Of a stretch of 64,000 nt of DNA, positions 39,722 to 48,204 are shown piece after piece (the first letter of the stretch is position 1; every line of letters starts with the position of its first letter). This DNA is from Pseudomonadota bacterium (GTDB lineage Bacteria > Pseudomonadota > Alphaproteobacteria > Sphingomonadales > Sphingomonadaceae), in the NCBI GenBank assembly GCA_039818985.1, contig JBCBSU010000001.1, forward strand, positions 1,080,367-1,144,366, given 5' to 3'. Under the pieces are notes generated by a model, which saw only the letters and a list, made by a program, of their open reading frames with translations, was not told where the DNA came from and did not search any database. A program made the translations under genes and the position numbers.

Positions 39722-40273
39722 CTATTCACTTCTATCCGGCCGCATAAGGTGCAGGCTGGCGCGGCCGACTTTGCGTGGGCCTTCCTGATCGAAACCCTTG
39801 ATGACCAATTCCTCGCCATGGCCGGTTTCGGCTGCGATCAGTGTAGACGGCGCAAACCAGCCCAGGCGATTGAGCTTGTCGATGGCAACGGCAGCGGCAT
39901 TCTGGCCATAAGGCGGGTCGAGCAGCACCAGATCATAGGTCTGGCGCGCCGGACCAATGTCGAAGACCGAGCGCGTCTGCACCTGGCAGCGATCCTCTGC
40001 ATCAAGCATGGCAATATTGTTTTTCAGCGCATTGATCGCATCGCGGTCCTGTTCGACAAACAGGCACGATGCCGCACCCCGCGATAGCGCCTCCAGACCC
40101 AGCGCCCCCGATCCGGCAAACAGATCAAGCACCGCCAGGTCTTCAAAACTGCCCAAGCGGCTCATCAGCATGGAAAACAGTGTATCGCGCGTGCGGTCGG
40201 CGCTGGGGCGCGTAGTCATGCCCTTAGGTGCTTTCAGATTGCGCCCGCGCCACTGTCCGGCGATGATCCTCAT
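39722..40273 (-). CDS. rsmD: 16S rRNA (guanine966-N2)-methyltransferase
   Basis: A 183-residue enzyme starting MRIIAGQWRGRNLKAP. Motif I is LDLFAGSGALGLEALSRG, and the catalytic DPPY is in LVLLDPPYG. It methylates G966 of 16S rRNA in the 30S subunit. Its ATG overlaps the stop of the upstream pseudouridine synthase gene by 4 bases, a pairing common in alphaproteobacteria. Confidence 0.95.
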   Translation of the reverse strand: MRIIAGQWRGRNLKAPKGMTTRPSADRTRDTLFSMLMSRLGSFEDLAVLDLFAGSGALGLEALSRGAASCLFVEQDRDAINALKNNIAMLDAEDRCQVQTRSVFDIGPARQTYDLVLLDPPYGQNAAAVAIDKLNRLGWFAPSTLIAAETGHGEELVIKGFDQEGPRKVGRASLHLMRPDRSE

Positions 40274-41220
40274 ATGTTCAGCTTTTCCAGCGTCTTGCGG
40301 AACTTGATCAGATCAACCTTGCGCACCGCAGACACATCGCCCGGTTGCAGATCGCCAATGGTGAACGGCCCGTAAGAGGTGCGGATCAGCCGTGAGACCT
40401 CGAGCCCAAGATGCTTGAGTACATTGCGCACTTCACGGTTCTTGCCTTCGCGCAAGGTAATCTCGATCCACTGGTTGCGTCCGGTGCGTCGCTCCAGATT
40501 GGCGTCGATGCGGCCATAGCGCATGCCGTCGACGACCACGCCATCGATCAGTTCTTCCAGCTGGTCCTGGCTGACATCGCCAAAGGTGCGGGCGCGATAG
40601 GTGCGTTTGACGCCCGTGGCAGGCAATTCCATTTCACGCTTGAAGCCGCCGTCATTGGTGAGCAGCAAAAGTCCCTCGGTATTGAGGTCCAGCCGGCCAA
40701 TCGGCATGACTCTTGGCAGATCGGGAGCACGCTCTTTCAGCGTATCGTAAATCGTCTTGCGCCCGGAAAAATCGCGTTCTGCTGTCAAGGTGCCAACCGG
40801 CTTGTGAAAGCACCATAATTTGGTTGGTTCGGGCTGTTTGACTGGCTTGCCGTCAACGGTAATGCCATGCAGGCTGGTCAGCAGCGTTGCCGGGGTGGTT
40901 ACGGTCTGACCATGCAGGGCAACGCGATTATCGGCAATCATCCGCTCGATCTCACGCCGTGAGGCTACACCCGCACGCGCCAGGAGCTTTGCGATACGAT
41001 CACCTTTATCGCCTGGTTTTTCCGGTTGCGCATTTGCCACTTTTGGCTTTTTCGGCTGCGGTTTTGGTTCAGTCGGCACTTCTGTCAATGCGTCATCCGG
41101 TCCGTCATCGAAGGGCGACCACTCATTCTCACCCGGCCTGTGCTCGGCATCGCGTGTCTGGGGGCGGTTGCGTTTGGCAGGCCTCGGTTTCTTCGAGGGT
41201 GAGGAGCGCTTTGCGGTCAT
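40270..41220 (-). CDS. RsuA/RluB family pseudouridine synthase
   Basis: A 316-residue protein. A basic, low-complexity N-terminal extension (1-70) is followed by an S4 RNA-binding domain (DRIAKLLARAGVASRREIERMI) and the catalytic domain, with the active Asp in GRLDLNTEGLLLLT. The motif KLWCFHKPVGTLTAERD is typical of the RluB/RsuA branch. Target (16S U516 or 23S near 2605) is not certain from sequence. Coupled to rsmD. Confidence 0.93.
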   Translation of the reverse strand: MTAKRSSPSKKPRPAKRNRPQTRDAEHRPGENEWSPFDDGPDDALTEVPTEPKPQPKKPKVANAQPEKPGDKGDRIAKLLARAGVASRREIERMIADNRVALHGQTVTTPATLLTSLHGITVDGKPVKQPEPTKLWCFHKPVGTLTAERDFSGRKTIYDTLKERAPDLPRVMPIGRLDLNTEGLLLLTNDGGFKREMELPATGVKRTYRARTFGDVSQDQLEELIDGVVVDGMRYGRIDANLERRTGRNQWIEITLREGKNREVRNVLKHLGLEVSRLIRTSYGPFTIGDLQPGDVSAVRKVDLIKFRKTLEKLNI

Positions 41221-41305
41221 GCGAGCGCTATACTCTCTCGCATGATGATTGACAGCCGCAATTTACAGCCCACATTCGCTACAGGGTAAGCTGAAGGACG
41301 CGATC

Positions 41306-41737
41306 ATGGCTTTTTTCAAGCGATTCAAACGCTCTATCAATACGGTATTGATCGTCGAAGACGAACCGCTGGTGGCGTTCGACAATGAAATGCACTTGGC
41401 CGATGCCGGCTACACCGTGGTTGCAACGGTGGATACGGCTGCCGAGGCGCTGCAGTATATTGCCGACAGTCGCCCCGATATGGTGGTGACCGATGTCCGG
41501 TTGCGCGGCGATGGTGATGGCGTCGATGTCGCCCGGGCCGCGCATGATGCGCATATTCCGGTCATTTTCGTCACCGGTGCCTGCCCGATAGAGGCGCGCA
41601 AGCTGGCCGGCGGCTGCCTGGCCAAGCCCTATGGCCCGCGCGATCTGGTTCGGGCGGTGGAAACGGTGGACCGGATCATTCGTGGCGAAAAACCGGCAAA
41701 AATCCCGCGCGCGCTGACATTATATCATGACGTTTGA
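41306..41737 (+). CDS. Single-domain response regulator
   Basis: A 143-residue receiver-only protein. It has the acidic pair in IVEDEP, the phospho-acceptor Asp in MVVTDVRLRGDGDG, Thr in FVTGAC and Lys in CLAKPYGPRDL. There is no output domain, so it resembles the CpdR/FAT-GUY-type lone receivers of sphingomonads. The Pro after Lys is kept, and the FAT-GUY-type Phe-Ala-Thr is replaced by FVTG. No kinase is adjacent. ATG at 41306 with GAAGGA upstream. Confidence 0.88.
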   Translation: MAFFKRFKRSINTVLIVEDEPLVAFDNEMHLADAGYTVVATVDTAAEALQYIADSRPDMVVTDVRLRGDGDGVDVARAAHDAHIPVIFVTGACPIEARKLAGGCLAKPYGPRDLVRAVETVDRIIRGEKPAKIPRALTLYHDV

Positions 41738-41863
41738 CTGAGCATCCCCGGCAGGACGTGACCATCCCGGTTCAGCGCCAGGGCGCTGTAACCTGACGGG
41801 CTATTTGCGCGAAATACCAGATGCAGGGCAGGCAACGCTGCCCCCGATGCGTGGGACAAGAAA

Positions 41864-42610
41864 ATGCGACTTCTGGGTTTTTCGCTGCTCGCGAGCGGCA
41901 CATTATTGGCGGGCATGATCGGCTTTCAGGTTATGGACAGTAAGGCCGATGACGGCGGCATGGAGATGGACCATGCCGTGCTGGCCGAACTGTTCACCAG
42001 CCAGGGCTGTTCGTCCTGTCCGCCGGCCGATGCGGTGGCAGCGGAACTGGCGCAAAATCCCGATATTGTCGTTGTCAGCCGCCCGGTGACATATTGGGAC
42101 AGGCTGGGCTGGAAGGATACACTGGCCAGAGAAAGCAACACTAGGCTGCAGCGCAGCTATGCGAGCCGGGGTTTCGCCCGCGCCGGTGTCTACACGCCGC
42201 AAATGGTGATCAATGGCCGCGCCGCCGCCATCGGTTCGCGCGGCTATCGGGTGCGTGACCTGATCATGGCCGAGCAGAAACGCAACCCGTCCGCCAAACT
42301 TGACATTACCCACAATGATGCGGGCGACATTACCGTCACGGTCAGCGGCAAGAGCAACAGCAGCGCCAATGTCACTTTGCTGGCGCTGGACAGCAGCGAA
42401 ACCGTGAATGTCGGCCGCGGCGAGAATGGCGGCCGGACGCTGACCTATAGCAATGTGTTGATGCATGAAGACGTAATCGGCGCATGGAAGGGCGGTCGCA
42501 AGACCTTCACGGTCACCCGTGACGCGCTTACCCTTGCCGGTGCCGATCGCTATGCCATTGTCGTGCAACAACCGCGCGGTGGTGAGGTAATGGCGGCCAG
42601 TTATATCTGA
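41864..42610 (+). CDS. DUF1223 secreted thioredoxin-like protein
   Basis: A 248-residue protein with an N-terminal signal or anchor (about 4-23) and a DUF1223 domain. The TSQGCSSCPPAD segment supplies a CxxC pair (Cys49, Cys52) as in periplasmic redox proteins. Later motifs are SRPVTYWDRLGWKD and YTPQMVINGR. Function not established. The 126-base gap upstream holds no feature I can name. Confidence 0.88.
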   Translation: MRLLGFSLLASGTLLAGMIGFQVMDSKADDGGMEMDHAVLAELFTSQGCSSCPPADAVAAELAQNPDIVVVSRPVTYWDRLGWKDTLARESNTRLQRSYASRGFARAGVYTPQMVINGRAAAIGSRGYRVRDLIMAEQKRNPSAKLDITHNDAGDITVTVSGKSNSSANVTLLALDSSETVNVGRGENGGRTLTYSNVLMHEDVIGAWKGGRKTFTVTRDALTLAGADRYAIVVQQPRGGEVMAASYI

Positions 42611-42761
42611 TTTTCCGGGCCTGGCTCACGCAGGACAGTTCTGAGCGGACATACAAGCCACCAGCCTCTGCCGCCGAACACATGTCGCAATAGGGGAAAC
42701 TCTATATTGCTTCCGCCTCGGTGCAATGCCATGAGACGCCTTTGAAAGGGCGGATAACCAT

Positions 42762-44093
42762 ATGGCAACACAGGCAAAGAAAGACTGGCGCGACAATCTC
42801 CCTGTCGGCCTTCGCCCTTATCTGCAACGTTCGGCACTTGCAGCACTCTTTCTCGGGGTTTCATCGGGTTTTCCCTTTGCCATGATCGCGGCGACACTGA
42901 CCACGCGTCTGGCCCAGTCGGGCATTGAGAAGTCGACGGTCACGCTCTTCGCACTGACCTTTCTGGCGTATAATTTCAAATGGATATGGGCACCGATTGT
43001 CGATGTCGTGAAGCTGCCGCTGATCGGACGGCTCGGGCAACGTGTGTCCTGGCTGCTATTTGTCGCCGTGCTGGTATCAGTGGCGATTATCGTGCTTGGC
43101 TCCCTTGATCCCAAGGCCGATATTGCCGCGGTTGCCATTGCCGCCATATGCGTCGGTGTTGCCGGTGCGACCTTTGATATTGTCATCGATGCCTATCGTA
43201 TCGAGCTGCTCAAGCCCGAAGAACTGGGCGTCGGATCGGGTATGTCCCAATATGGCTGGCGCATGGGCGCTGCAGGAGCCGGCGCTTTGGCCCTGGTCGT
43301 TGCTGCCCGTTCCGACTGGTCCACTGCCTATTATGCCTGTTCGGCTTTTTCGTTGTTCGCGATATTTACCGGACTGTGGATGGGTGAGCCCGAGCGGCAT
43401 TCCGAACCGAAACCACTGCACAATCCGGTCGAAGCCGCGATTGCCTATGTCAGCCCCCTGATCGAGTTCTTCAAACGGTCGGGAGCGGTGATCGTGCTGA
43501 TTTTCGTTCTGGTTCACAAAATCGGCGACACGCTGGCCAATCTTACTTTCCGGCTGTTGTTTGAGGATCTGGGTTTCACCAATGATGAAGTGGCGTTTTA
43601 CGATGTTGGTCTCGGCTTCATCGCGCTGCTGGTCGGTATCTTTATCGGCGGCGTGATCTATGCCCGTTTCGGCATGAAAAAGGCAGTCATGCTCAGCCTG
43701 GTGTTGATGATGATCAGCAACCTCTCCTTTGCCGGACTGGCGGTTATCGGCCATAATAACTGGGCCATGGCGGCAGCCATCGGCTTTGAGAATTTCGCCA
43801 GTGGCATAGGCGGTGTGGCTGTCGTGGCTTATCTGTCGGCACTGTGCAATTTGCAGTTTACCGCGACGCAGTTTGCGCTGCTTTCGGCCGCCGCCAGCAT
43901 TATTGGGCGTTTCCTCACAGGCACAACCGCTGGCAATCTGATCGAAAATATGGGCTTTGTGAACTTCTACCTGCTAACCACGTTGGCGGCGCTTCCAGGT
44001 GTCATCATCTTCTGGCTGATGGTGCGTTCGGGGCTGGTGGACCGTTCGCTAGGCACGGCAGGCATGGCAGAAGGTGCAGCCAAAAGCCAATGA
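42762..44093 (+). CDS. AmpG-family MFS permease
   Basis: A 443-residue membrane protein with 12 predicted segments. FLGVSSGFPFAMIAATLTTRL and TFLAYNFKWIWAPIVDVV are the hallmarks of the AmpG/PAT family, which imports anhydromuropeptides from the periplasm for cell-wall recycling. Some members carry acetyl-CoA or other solutes, so ampG is likely but not certain. Its stop overlaps the following ATG (ATGA). Confidence 0.88.
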   Translation: MATQAKKDWRDNLPVGLRPYLQRSALAALFLGVSSGFPFAMIAATLTTRLAQSGIEKSTVTLFALTFLAYNFKWIWAPIVDVVKLPLIGRLGQRVSWLLFVAVLVSVAIIVLGSLDPKADIAAVAIAAICVGVAGATFDIVIDAYRIELLKPEELGVGSGMSQYGWRMGAAGAGALALVVAARSDWSTAYYACSAFSLFAIFTGLWMGEPERHSEPKPLHNPVEAAIAYVSPLIEFFKRSGAVIVLIFVLVHKIGDTLANLTFRLLFEDLGFTNDEVAFYDVGLGFIALLVGIFIGGVIYARFGMKKAVMLSLVLMMISNLSFAGLAVIGHNNWAMAAAIGFENFASGIGGVAVVAYLSALCNLQFTATQFALLSAAASIIGRFLTGTTAGNLIENMGFVNFYLLTTLAALPGVIIFWLMVRSGLVDRSLGTAGMAEGAAKSQ

Positions 44094-44839
44094 TCTGGAT
44101 CATCCTGCCCATCGTTCTGCAAGTTGTCTGCATCATCCACCTGTTTCGCGGCAGCGCCAACCGGCTATGGCTGCTTGCAATTATCGCGCTGCCTCTGATC
44201 GGTTGCCTGGCCTATTTTCTGCTCGAAATCCTGCCTGAGCTATCGGGCAACAAGCATGTGCGCAAGGCACGCAAACAGGCGGTGCGCGCCATCAACCCCG
44301 AAGGTGCGATTCGCGCTGCACGCGAGCGTCTGGAACTGACCGATTCATCGGCGAACCGGCTGGCACTGGCGGATGCGCTGGCTGAAGCCGGTCGTCCGGA
44401 AGAGGCAGCCCCTGCCTATCGCCATGCCCTGGAGGCGATGCCCTTTGCCGACAGCGCTACCCTTTTCAAGCTGGCCGACGCGCTGCTGCTCAGCAATAGC
44501 CCGGAGGCGGCACAGCAGGTCCTTGACGACATGGAGGATGTTCAGAGCGATAGTGATCGGGTGAAGAAATATCTGCTTAAGGGCCGAGTGGCCGAAGCGC
44601 TGGATGATAGCGCAGCGGCCAGGACGGCCTATGCCGAAGCGCTGGCGATCAGGGAAAGCGACGAAGCGCGCTGCCGGTTGGCTGCGATGCATATCGCCGC
44701 CGATCAGGCGCATCTCGCGCTGCCCCTGTTGCGTGATGTGAAGCAGAATTACGATTTGCGCGATAAAGCACTGATCGACAACGAGCAGGCCATGTATGAC
44801 TGGGCACTGGCTGAACTGGCGCGGCTGGAGAAATCCTAG
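44090..44839 (+). CDS. Membrane-anchored TPR protein
   Basis: A 249-residue protein. Two N-terminal membrane segments (about 3-18 and 27-49) resemble the PLDc_N module of cardiolipin synthases. A cytoplasmic run of TPR-like helices follows (about 75-240; GRPEEAAPAYRHALEAMPFA, DDSAAARTAYAEALAIRES). Its ATG overlaps the permease stop by 4 bases, so it may assemble with that permease. No enzymatic motif is present. Confidence 0.82.
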   Translation: MIWIILPIVLQVVCIIHLFRGSANRLWLLAIIALPLIGCLAYFLLEILPELSGNKHVRKARKQAVRAINPEGAIRAARERLELTDSSANRLALADALAEAGRPEEAAPAYRHALEAMPFADSATLFKLADALLLSNSPEAAQQVLDDMEDVQSDSDRVKKYLLKGRVAEALDDSAAARTAYAEALAIRESDEARCRLAAMHIAADQAHLALPLLRDVKQNYDLRDKALIDNEQAMYDWALAELARLEKS

Positions 44840-44854
44840 CTCTCGAGGTTCCCG

Positions 44855-46201
44855 CTAGACAGGCAGCTCGTCGTTCAGTCTCAGCACGTCGCCCGCGAGA
44901 TAGAGCGAACCGGCGATCAGTGTCAGCTCATTGGCGGGATTGTCACTATGGTCGAGAGCAACGGCGACATCGTCTGCTATCGCCACTTCTGCAACCTCCG
45001 CGAGCTCCGCCATTGCCTTCAGCGCATCGGCCGCATGACAGGCATGGCCATTGACCGGAATTGCGGTGAAGCGGTTGATATGTGGTGCGAGGGCATTGAT
45101 CATCATCTCGGCATCCTTGTTGGCGAGCATGCCGAGAACCAGATGAATTTTGCGCTCGGGCGCCTGTTCGCGCTGCTGCTTCAGCCAAGCAGAAAGCTGC
45201 TGCGCTGCTAGCGGGTTGTGACCACCATCGATCCAGATTTCTGTTTGCTGCGCCTGACGGGTCAGCGGCCCATTGCCCAGCCGATGCAGTCGCGCTGGCC
45301 AATGGGCCCAGTCCATTGCAGCGGCCAGGGCAGGCTCGGGGATGGCGAGGGCGTTCTGGTGCCGGGCTATCGCCACGGCCAGTGCCGCATTTTCCTGCTG
45401 GTGCGCGCCGGTCAGCCTGGGCAGGGGCAGGGTGAGCTTGCCCACTGCATCGCGATAATGCAGTTGGCCCTCATACACCGCTATGTCCCAGTTCTTGCCG
45501 CGCGCCAGCAATGGCGCTCCGACATGTTCTGCCTGTGCCGCGACCGCACTGTCCGCCGGCTCGCCAAAAGCCTGCACCACCAGCGGAACACCCTGTTTGG
45601 CGATCCCCGCTTTCTCAAAACCGATGCGCGCCATTGGCTCGGCAGGGACATTGTCTTCAGGTGCGAGCAGAAACGCCTCGTGATCGAGCCCCAAATGGGT
45701 AATTGCCGTGATCAGCGGCCTGGTCAGCACATTGGTGGCGTCGAGTCGCCCGCCCAGGCCGACCTCGATAATGCATGCATCGGCTGGATGGCGGGCAAAG
45801 GCGAGGAACGCCACGGCGGTCGTGACCTCGAAAAAACTGGCGTCCAGCCCTTCGGCTTGATCAATTACCTGCTCAAGCAGCGTCGCCAGTGCATCATCGG
45901 CGATCAACTGGCCGGCAATGCGGATACGCTCGTTAAAGCGCACCAGATGCGGGCTGGTATAGACATGGCAGGTCAGGCCCGCCGCCTCAATCGCGGCGCG
46001 CAGAAAGGCGCAGGTTGAGCCCTTGCCGTTAGTGCCGGCTACATGCAGCGCCGGGGGCAAACGGTCCTGCGGGTTGCCGAGCCGGTCGAGCAGGGCATTG
46101 ATCCGCTCCAGCCCCAGCACATCGCGCCCCGGGGAGAGCAGGCTCAGCCGGTCGAGCTGGCGCTGGACCGCGGGATCATCGGATATCGCGTGGTCGGGCA
46201 T
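44855..46201 (-). CDS. folC: Bifunctional folylpolyglutamate/dihydrofolate synthase
   Basis: About 448 residues. A Mur-ligase-type P-loop (VAGTNGKGSTCAFLRA) and GLGGRLDATNV identify FolC, which adds glutamates to folates and makes dihydrofolate from dihydropteroate. The ATG at 46199-46201 is used; the frame runs on for 22 more codons into the repeat region, which cannot be coding. Follows accD in the same direction but is separated from it by about 250 bases of repeats. Confidence 0.94.
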   Translation of the reverse strand: MPDHAISDDPAVQRQLDRLSLLSPGRDVLGLERINALLDRLGNPQDRLPPALHVAGTNGKGSTCAFLRAAIEAAGLTCHVYTSPHLVRFNERIRIAGQLIADDALATLLEQVIDQAEGLDASFFEVTTAVAFLAFARHPADACIIEVGLGGRLDATNVLTRPLITAITHLGLDHEAFLLAPEDNVPAEPMARIGFEKAGIAKQGVPLVVQAFGEPADSAVAAQAEHVGAPLLARGKNWDIAVYEGQLHYRDAVGKLTLPLPRLTGAHQQENAALAVAIARHQNALAIPEPALAAAMDWAHWPARLHRLGNGPLTRQAQQTEIWIDGGHNPLAAQQLSAWLKQQREQAPERKIHLVLGMLANKDAEMMINALAPHINRFTAIPVNGHACHAADALKAMAELAEVAEVAIADDVAVALDHSDNPANELTLIAGSLYLAGDVLRLNDELPV

Positions 46202-46214
46202 CAGTTTGACAGCC

Positions 46215-46334
46215 CCCTCTCCCAACCAGTTGACAGTAAAGATGAGGTTGAAATTGTTCCCCGGCAATTTCTAAAACATGCTGGGGGCATGTTTTACCTC
46301 AACTTTCCTGTCAACTCCCCTAAAGGGGAGAGGG
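46215..46334. repeat. Outer stem enclosing the three-way-junction element
   Basis: CCCTCTCCC (46215-46223) is complementary to GGGAGAGGG (46326-46334) on either side of the 89-nt element. The left flank, GCCCCCTCTCCCAACC (46212-46227), is identical to 48679-48694, where it continues straight into the repeat without the element. Confidence 0.7.
46228..46316. repeat. 89-nt dyad element folding as a three-way junction with complementary loops
   Basis: Closing arms 46228-46247 and 46297-46316 are complementary at 18 of 20 positions. Inside lie two perfect hairpins: GAAATTG/CAATTTC (46250-46256, 46265-46271) with loop TTCCCCGG, and AAAACATGC/GCATGTTTT (46273-46281, 46287-46295) with loop TGGGG. 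Only 2, 1 and 1 unpaired bases join the three stems. CCCC of the first loop (46259-46262) can pair with GGGG of the second (46283-46286). It lies between accD and folC, and no protein is encoded. Confidence 0.8.
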
Positions 46335-46377
46335 TTATAGTCTCCCTCCCCTTTAGGGGAGGGATTAAGGGAGGGGG
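46317..46377. repeat. C/G-rich palindromic repeat, copy 1
   Basis: Contains CCCCTAAAGGGG, TTATAGTC and CCTCCCCTTTAGGGGAGG in series and ends GGGAGGGGG. Its reverse complement matches 48216-48278 nearly base for base (shared CCCCTCCCTTAATCCCTCCC). The two copies are in opposite orientation. The interval 46378-46419 to the next palindrome shows nothing else. Confidence 0.8.
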
Positions 46378-46419
46378 CTATCAGATCGGGCAGCATATTT
46401 TGGTTATTCACCACCCCAA

Positions 46420-46441
46420 CCCCTCCCGCAAGCGGGAGGGG
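46420..46441. repeat. Perfect palindrome after the accD stop
   Basis: CCCCTCCCGC-AA-GCGGGAGGGG gives two perfect 10-base arms, 8 bases after the accD stop in transcript order. It could end accD transcripts even without a clear U-run. Its core resembles 23551-23564. Confidence 0.65.
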
Positions 46442-46449
46442 CTTAATCA

Positions 46450-47301
46450 TCACGCCGCCTCGCTCGCCGTCATATAACCGATCAGCTTGGCCAGCGTATC
46501 GCGCATTTGGTGACGGTGCACCACCATGTCGATCATGCCATGGTCGAGCAGATATTCCGCGCGCTGGAACCCTTCGGGCAGCTTTTCCCTGATGGTGTTC
46601 TCGATCACCCGCTGTCCGGCAAAGCCTATCAGCGCGCCGGGTTCGGCAATGTGGATATCGCCGAGCATGGCATAGCTGGCGGTGACACCGCCGGTGGTTG
46701 GATCGGTGAGCACAACAATATAGGGCAATCCCTCGCTTTTGAGCCGGTCGATAGCCACCGTTGCACGCGGCATCTGCATCAGCGAGAGAATCCCCTCCTG
46801 CATCCGCGCGCCGCCAGCGGCGGTGAAGATAATATAGGGCGCATGAGCCTGGATTGCAGCGTTGATACCGGTGAGAAAGGCGCTGCCCACCGCCATGCCC
46901 ATGGAACCGCCCATAAAGGCAAAATCCTGTACGCCGACAACCGCACGCTGGCCGTCAATATCGCCTTTGGCATTGGTCAGCGCATCGATGAACTCGCTAT
47001 TGGCGCGTGCGGTTTTCAGGCGCTCCGTGTATTTCTTGCTGTCGCGGAATTTGAGCGGGTCTTCGGCCACTTCGGGGCTTTCCAGTACGTCATAGCGTCC
47101 CTCATCGAACAGCGCATCAAAGCGTGTCCGTGCGCCAATCCGGCCATGATGGCCGCAATGCGGACAGATATGTTCATTCTCTTCATATTCCTTGCTGAAC
47201 ACCATCTCGCCGCAATTCTTGCATTTGTGCCAGAGATTATCGGGCGTATCGCGCTTGGTCCCGAAAGGCAGATTATTGCGGACGCGGCTGAACCAGCTCA
47301 T
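46450..47301 (-). CDS. accD: Acetyl-CoA carboxylase carboxyltransferase subunit beta
   Basis: A 283-residue subunit that transfers CO2 from biotin to acetyl-CoA with AccA. The N-terminal zinc ribbon is CKNC...CPHC ([23 protein letters not shown]). Crotonase-fold motifs include [15 protein letters not shown] and [19 protein letters not shown]. The ATG at 47299-47301 has AAGGGA upstream. The accD-folC order is conserved in alphaproteobacteria, but repeats separate the two here. Confidence 0.96.
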   Translation of the reverse strand: MSWFSRVRNNLPFGTKRDTPDNLWHKCKNCGEMVFSKEYEENEHICPHCGHHGRIGARTRFDALFDEGRYDVLESPEVAEDPLKFRDSKKYTERLKTARANSEFIDALTNAKGDIDGQRAVVGVQDFAFMGGSMGMAVGSAFLTGINAAIQAHAPYIIFTAAGGARMQEGILSLMQMPRATVAIDRLKSEGLPYIVVLTDPTTGGVTASYAMLGDIHIAEPGALIGFAGQRVIENTIREKLPEGFQRAEYLLDHGMIDMVVHRHQMRDTLAKLIGYMTASEAA

Positions 47302-47324
47302 GCGGTATTTCCCTTGTTTTCGTT

Positions 47325-47396
47325 CCGTTCGTGTCGAGCGCAGTCGAGACACATAGCCTCAAGTCAAGGCATCTCGACTTCGCTCGAGGCGAACGG
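47325..47396. repeat. Inverted-repeat element A, bounded by CCGTTCG/CGAACGG
   Basis: Arms 47325-47349 and 47372-47396 (25 bases each) are complementary at 22 positions, around a 22-base centre. Each arm holds a smaller TCGA-rich dyad. It fills the accD-trpA gap. A related element is at 49970-50046. Confidence 0.78.
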
Positions 47397-47403
47397 ATTT
47401 TCG

Positions 47404-48204
47404 TTATCTTACTGCCCGGATAGCATCGGAAAGTGATTTAACATAGTCCCGGACATGTGGTGCGGCATAAGCGCCATGTTCGCCGACCAGTTCGACAATC
47501 GCCGAGCCGACAACCACGCCATCGGCAAGCTGCGCCACGGCGGCGGCCTGTTCGGGCGTGCGGATGCCGAAACCCACAGCGACGGGCAGGTCGGTCTGGC
47601 TTTTGATGCGTTCCATAGCCTCAGCGATGGAAGCGGTTGCGGCCTGTTGCTTGCCAGTGATCCCGGCGACCGAGACATAATAGAGAAAGCCGCTTGCCTG
47701 ATCGAGAACGGCGGGCAGACGGGCATCATCGGTGGTCGGCGTGGCGAGGCGGATATTGGCCACAGCTTGGTGCGCCAGTGCCGGAGTGAGCGCGTCCTGC
47801 TCCTCGGCGGGGATATCGACACAGATCACGCCATCAACGCCGGCCTCGGCGCATTGCCCGGCAAACCACCCCGCCCCGCGCCGCAGCATCGGATTGGCAT
47901 AGCCCATCAGTACCAGAGGTATTTGCGGGTGGCGCTCGCGGAAGTCTTTGGCGATCTGGAAGATATGGGCGGTCTTGGTACCCGCTTCCAGACTACGGAT
48001 ATTGGCAAGCTGGATCGAAGGCCCATCGGCCATGGGGTCGGTAAAGGGCATGCCCAGCTCGATAATATCCGCGCCGCCTTCAACCAGCGCATCGAGGATG
48101 GTCGGCGTGGCTTCGGGTGTCGGGTCGCCAGCGGTGACAAAGGCGACCAGTGCTGCCCGGTCGGCGGGGAAGGCGCCAGAAAGACGTGAGGAGAGGTGGG
48201 TCAT
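47404..48204 (-). CDS. trpA: Tryptophan synthase alpha subunit
   Basis: A 266-residue TIM-barrel protein that cleaves indole-3-glycerol phosphate. The catalytic Glu is in IIELGMPFTDP and the catalytic Asp in DPMADGPSIQ. The phosphate loop VGFGIRTPEQ is present. Its ATG overlaps the stop of the DUF559 gene by 4 bases (ATGA). In most relatives it would directly follow trpB; here about 515 bases intervene. Confidence 0.96.
   Translation of the reverse strand: MTHLSSRLSGAFPADRAALVAFVTAGDPTPEATPTILDALVEGGADIIELGMPFTDPMADGPSIQLANIRSLEAGTKTAHIFQIAKDFRERHPQIPLVLMGYANPMLRRGAGWFAGQCAEAGVDGVICVDIPAEEQDALTPALAHQAVANIRLATPTTDDARLPAVLDQASGFLYYVSVAGITGKQQAATASIAEAMERIKSQTDLPVAVGFGIRTPEQAAAVAQLADGVVVGSAIVELVGEHGAYAAPHVRDYVKSLSDAIRAVR

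Noticed and set aside
41279-41554. Antisense small frame opposite the lone receiver gene
   Set aside because: No ribosome site or domain, and fully overlapping a conserved receiver.
46202-46267. N-terminal extension of FolC into the repeat region
   Set aside because: The extra 22 codons are translated repeat sequence without similarity to FolC; the ATG at 46201 fits the family.
46228-46316. tRNA or rho-independent terminator as an explanation of the three-way junction
   Set aside because: It lacks the conserved tRNA bases and CCA-stem geometry, and has no T-run on either strand after the closing stem.
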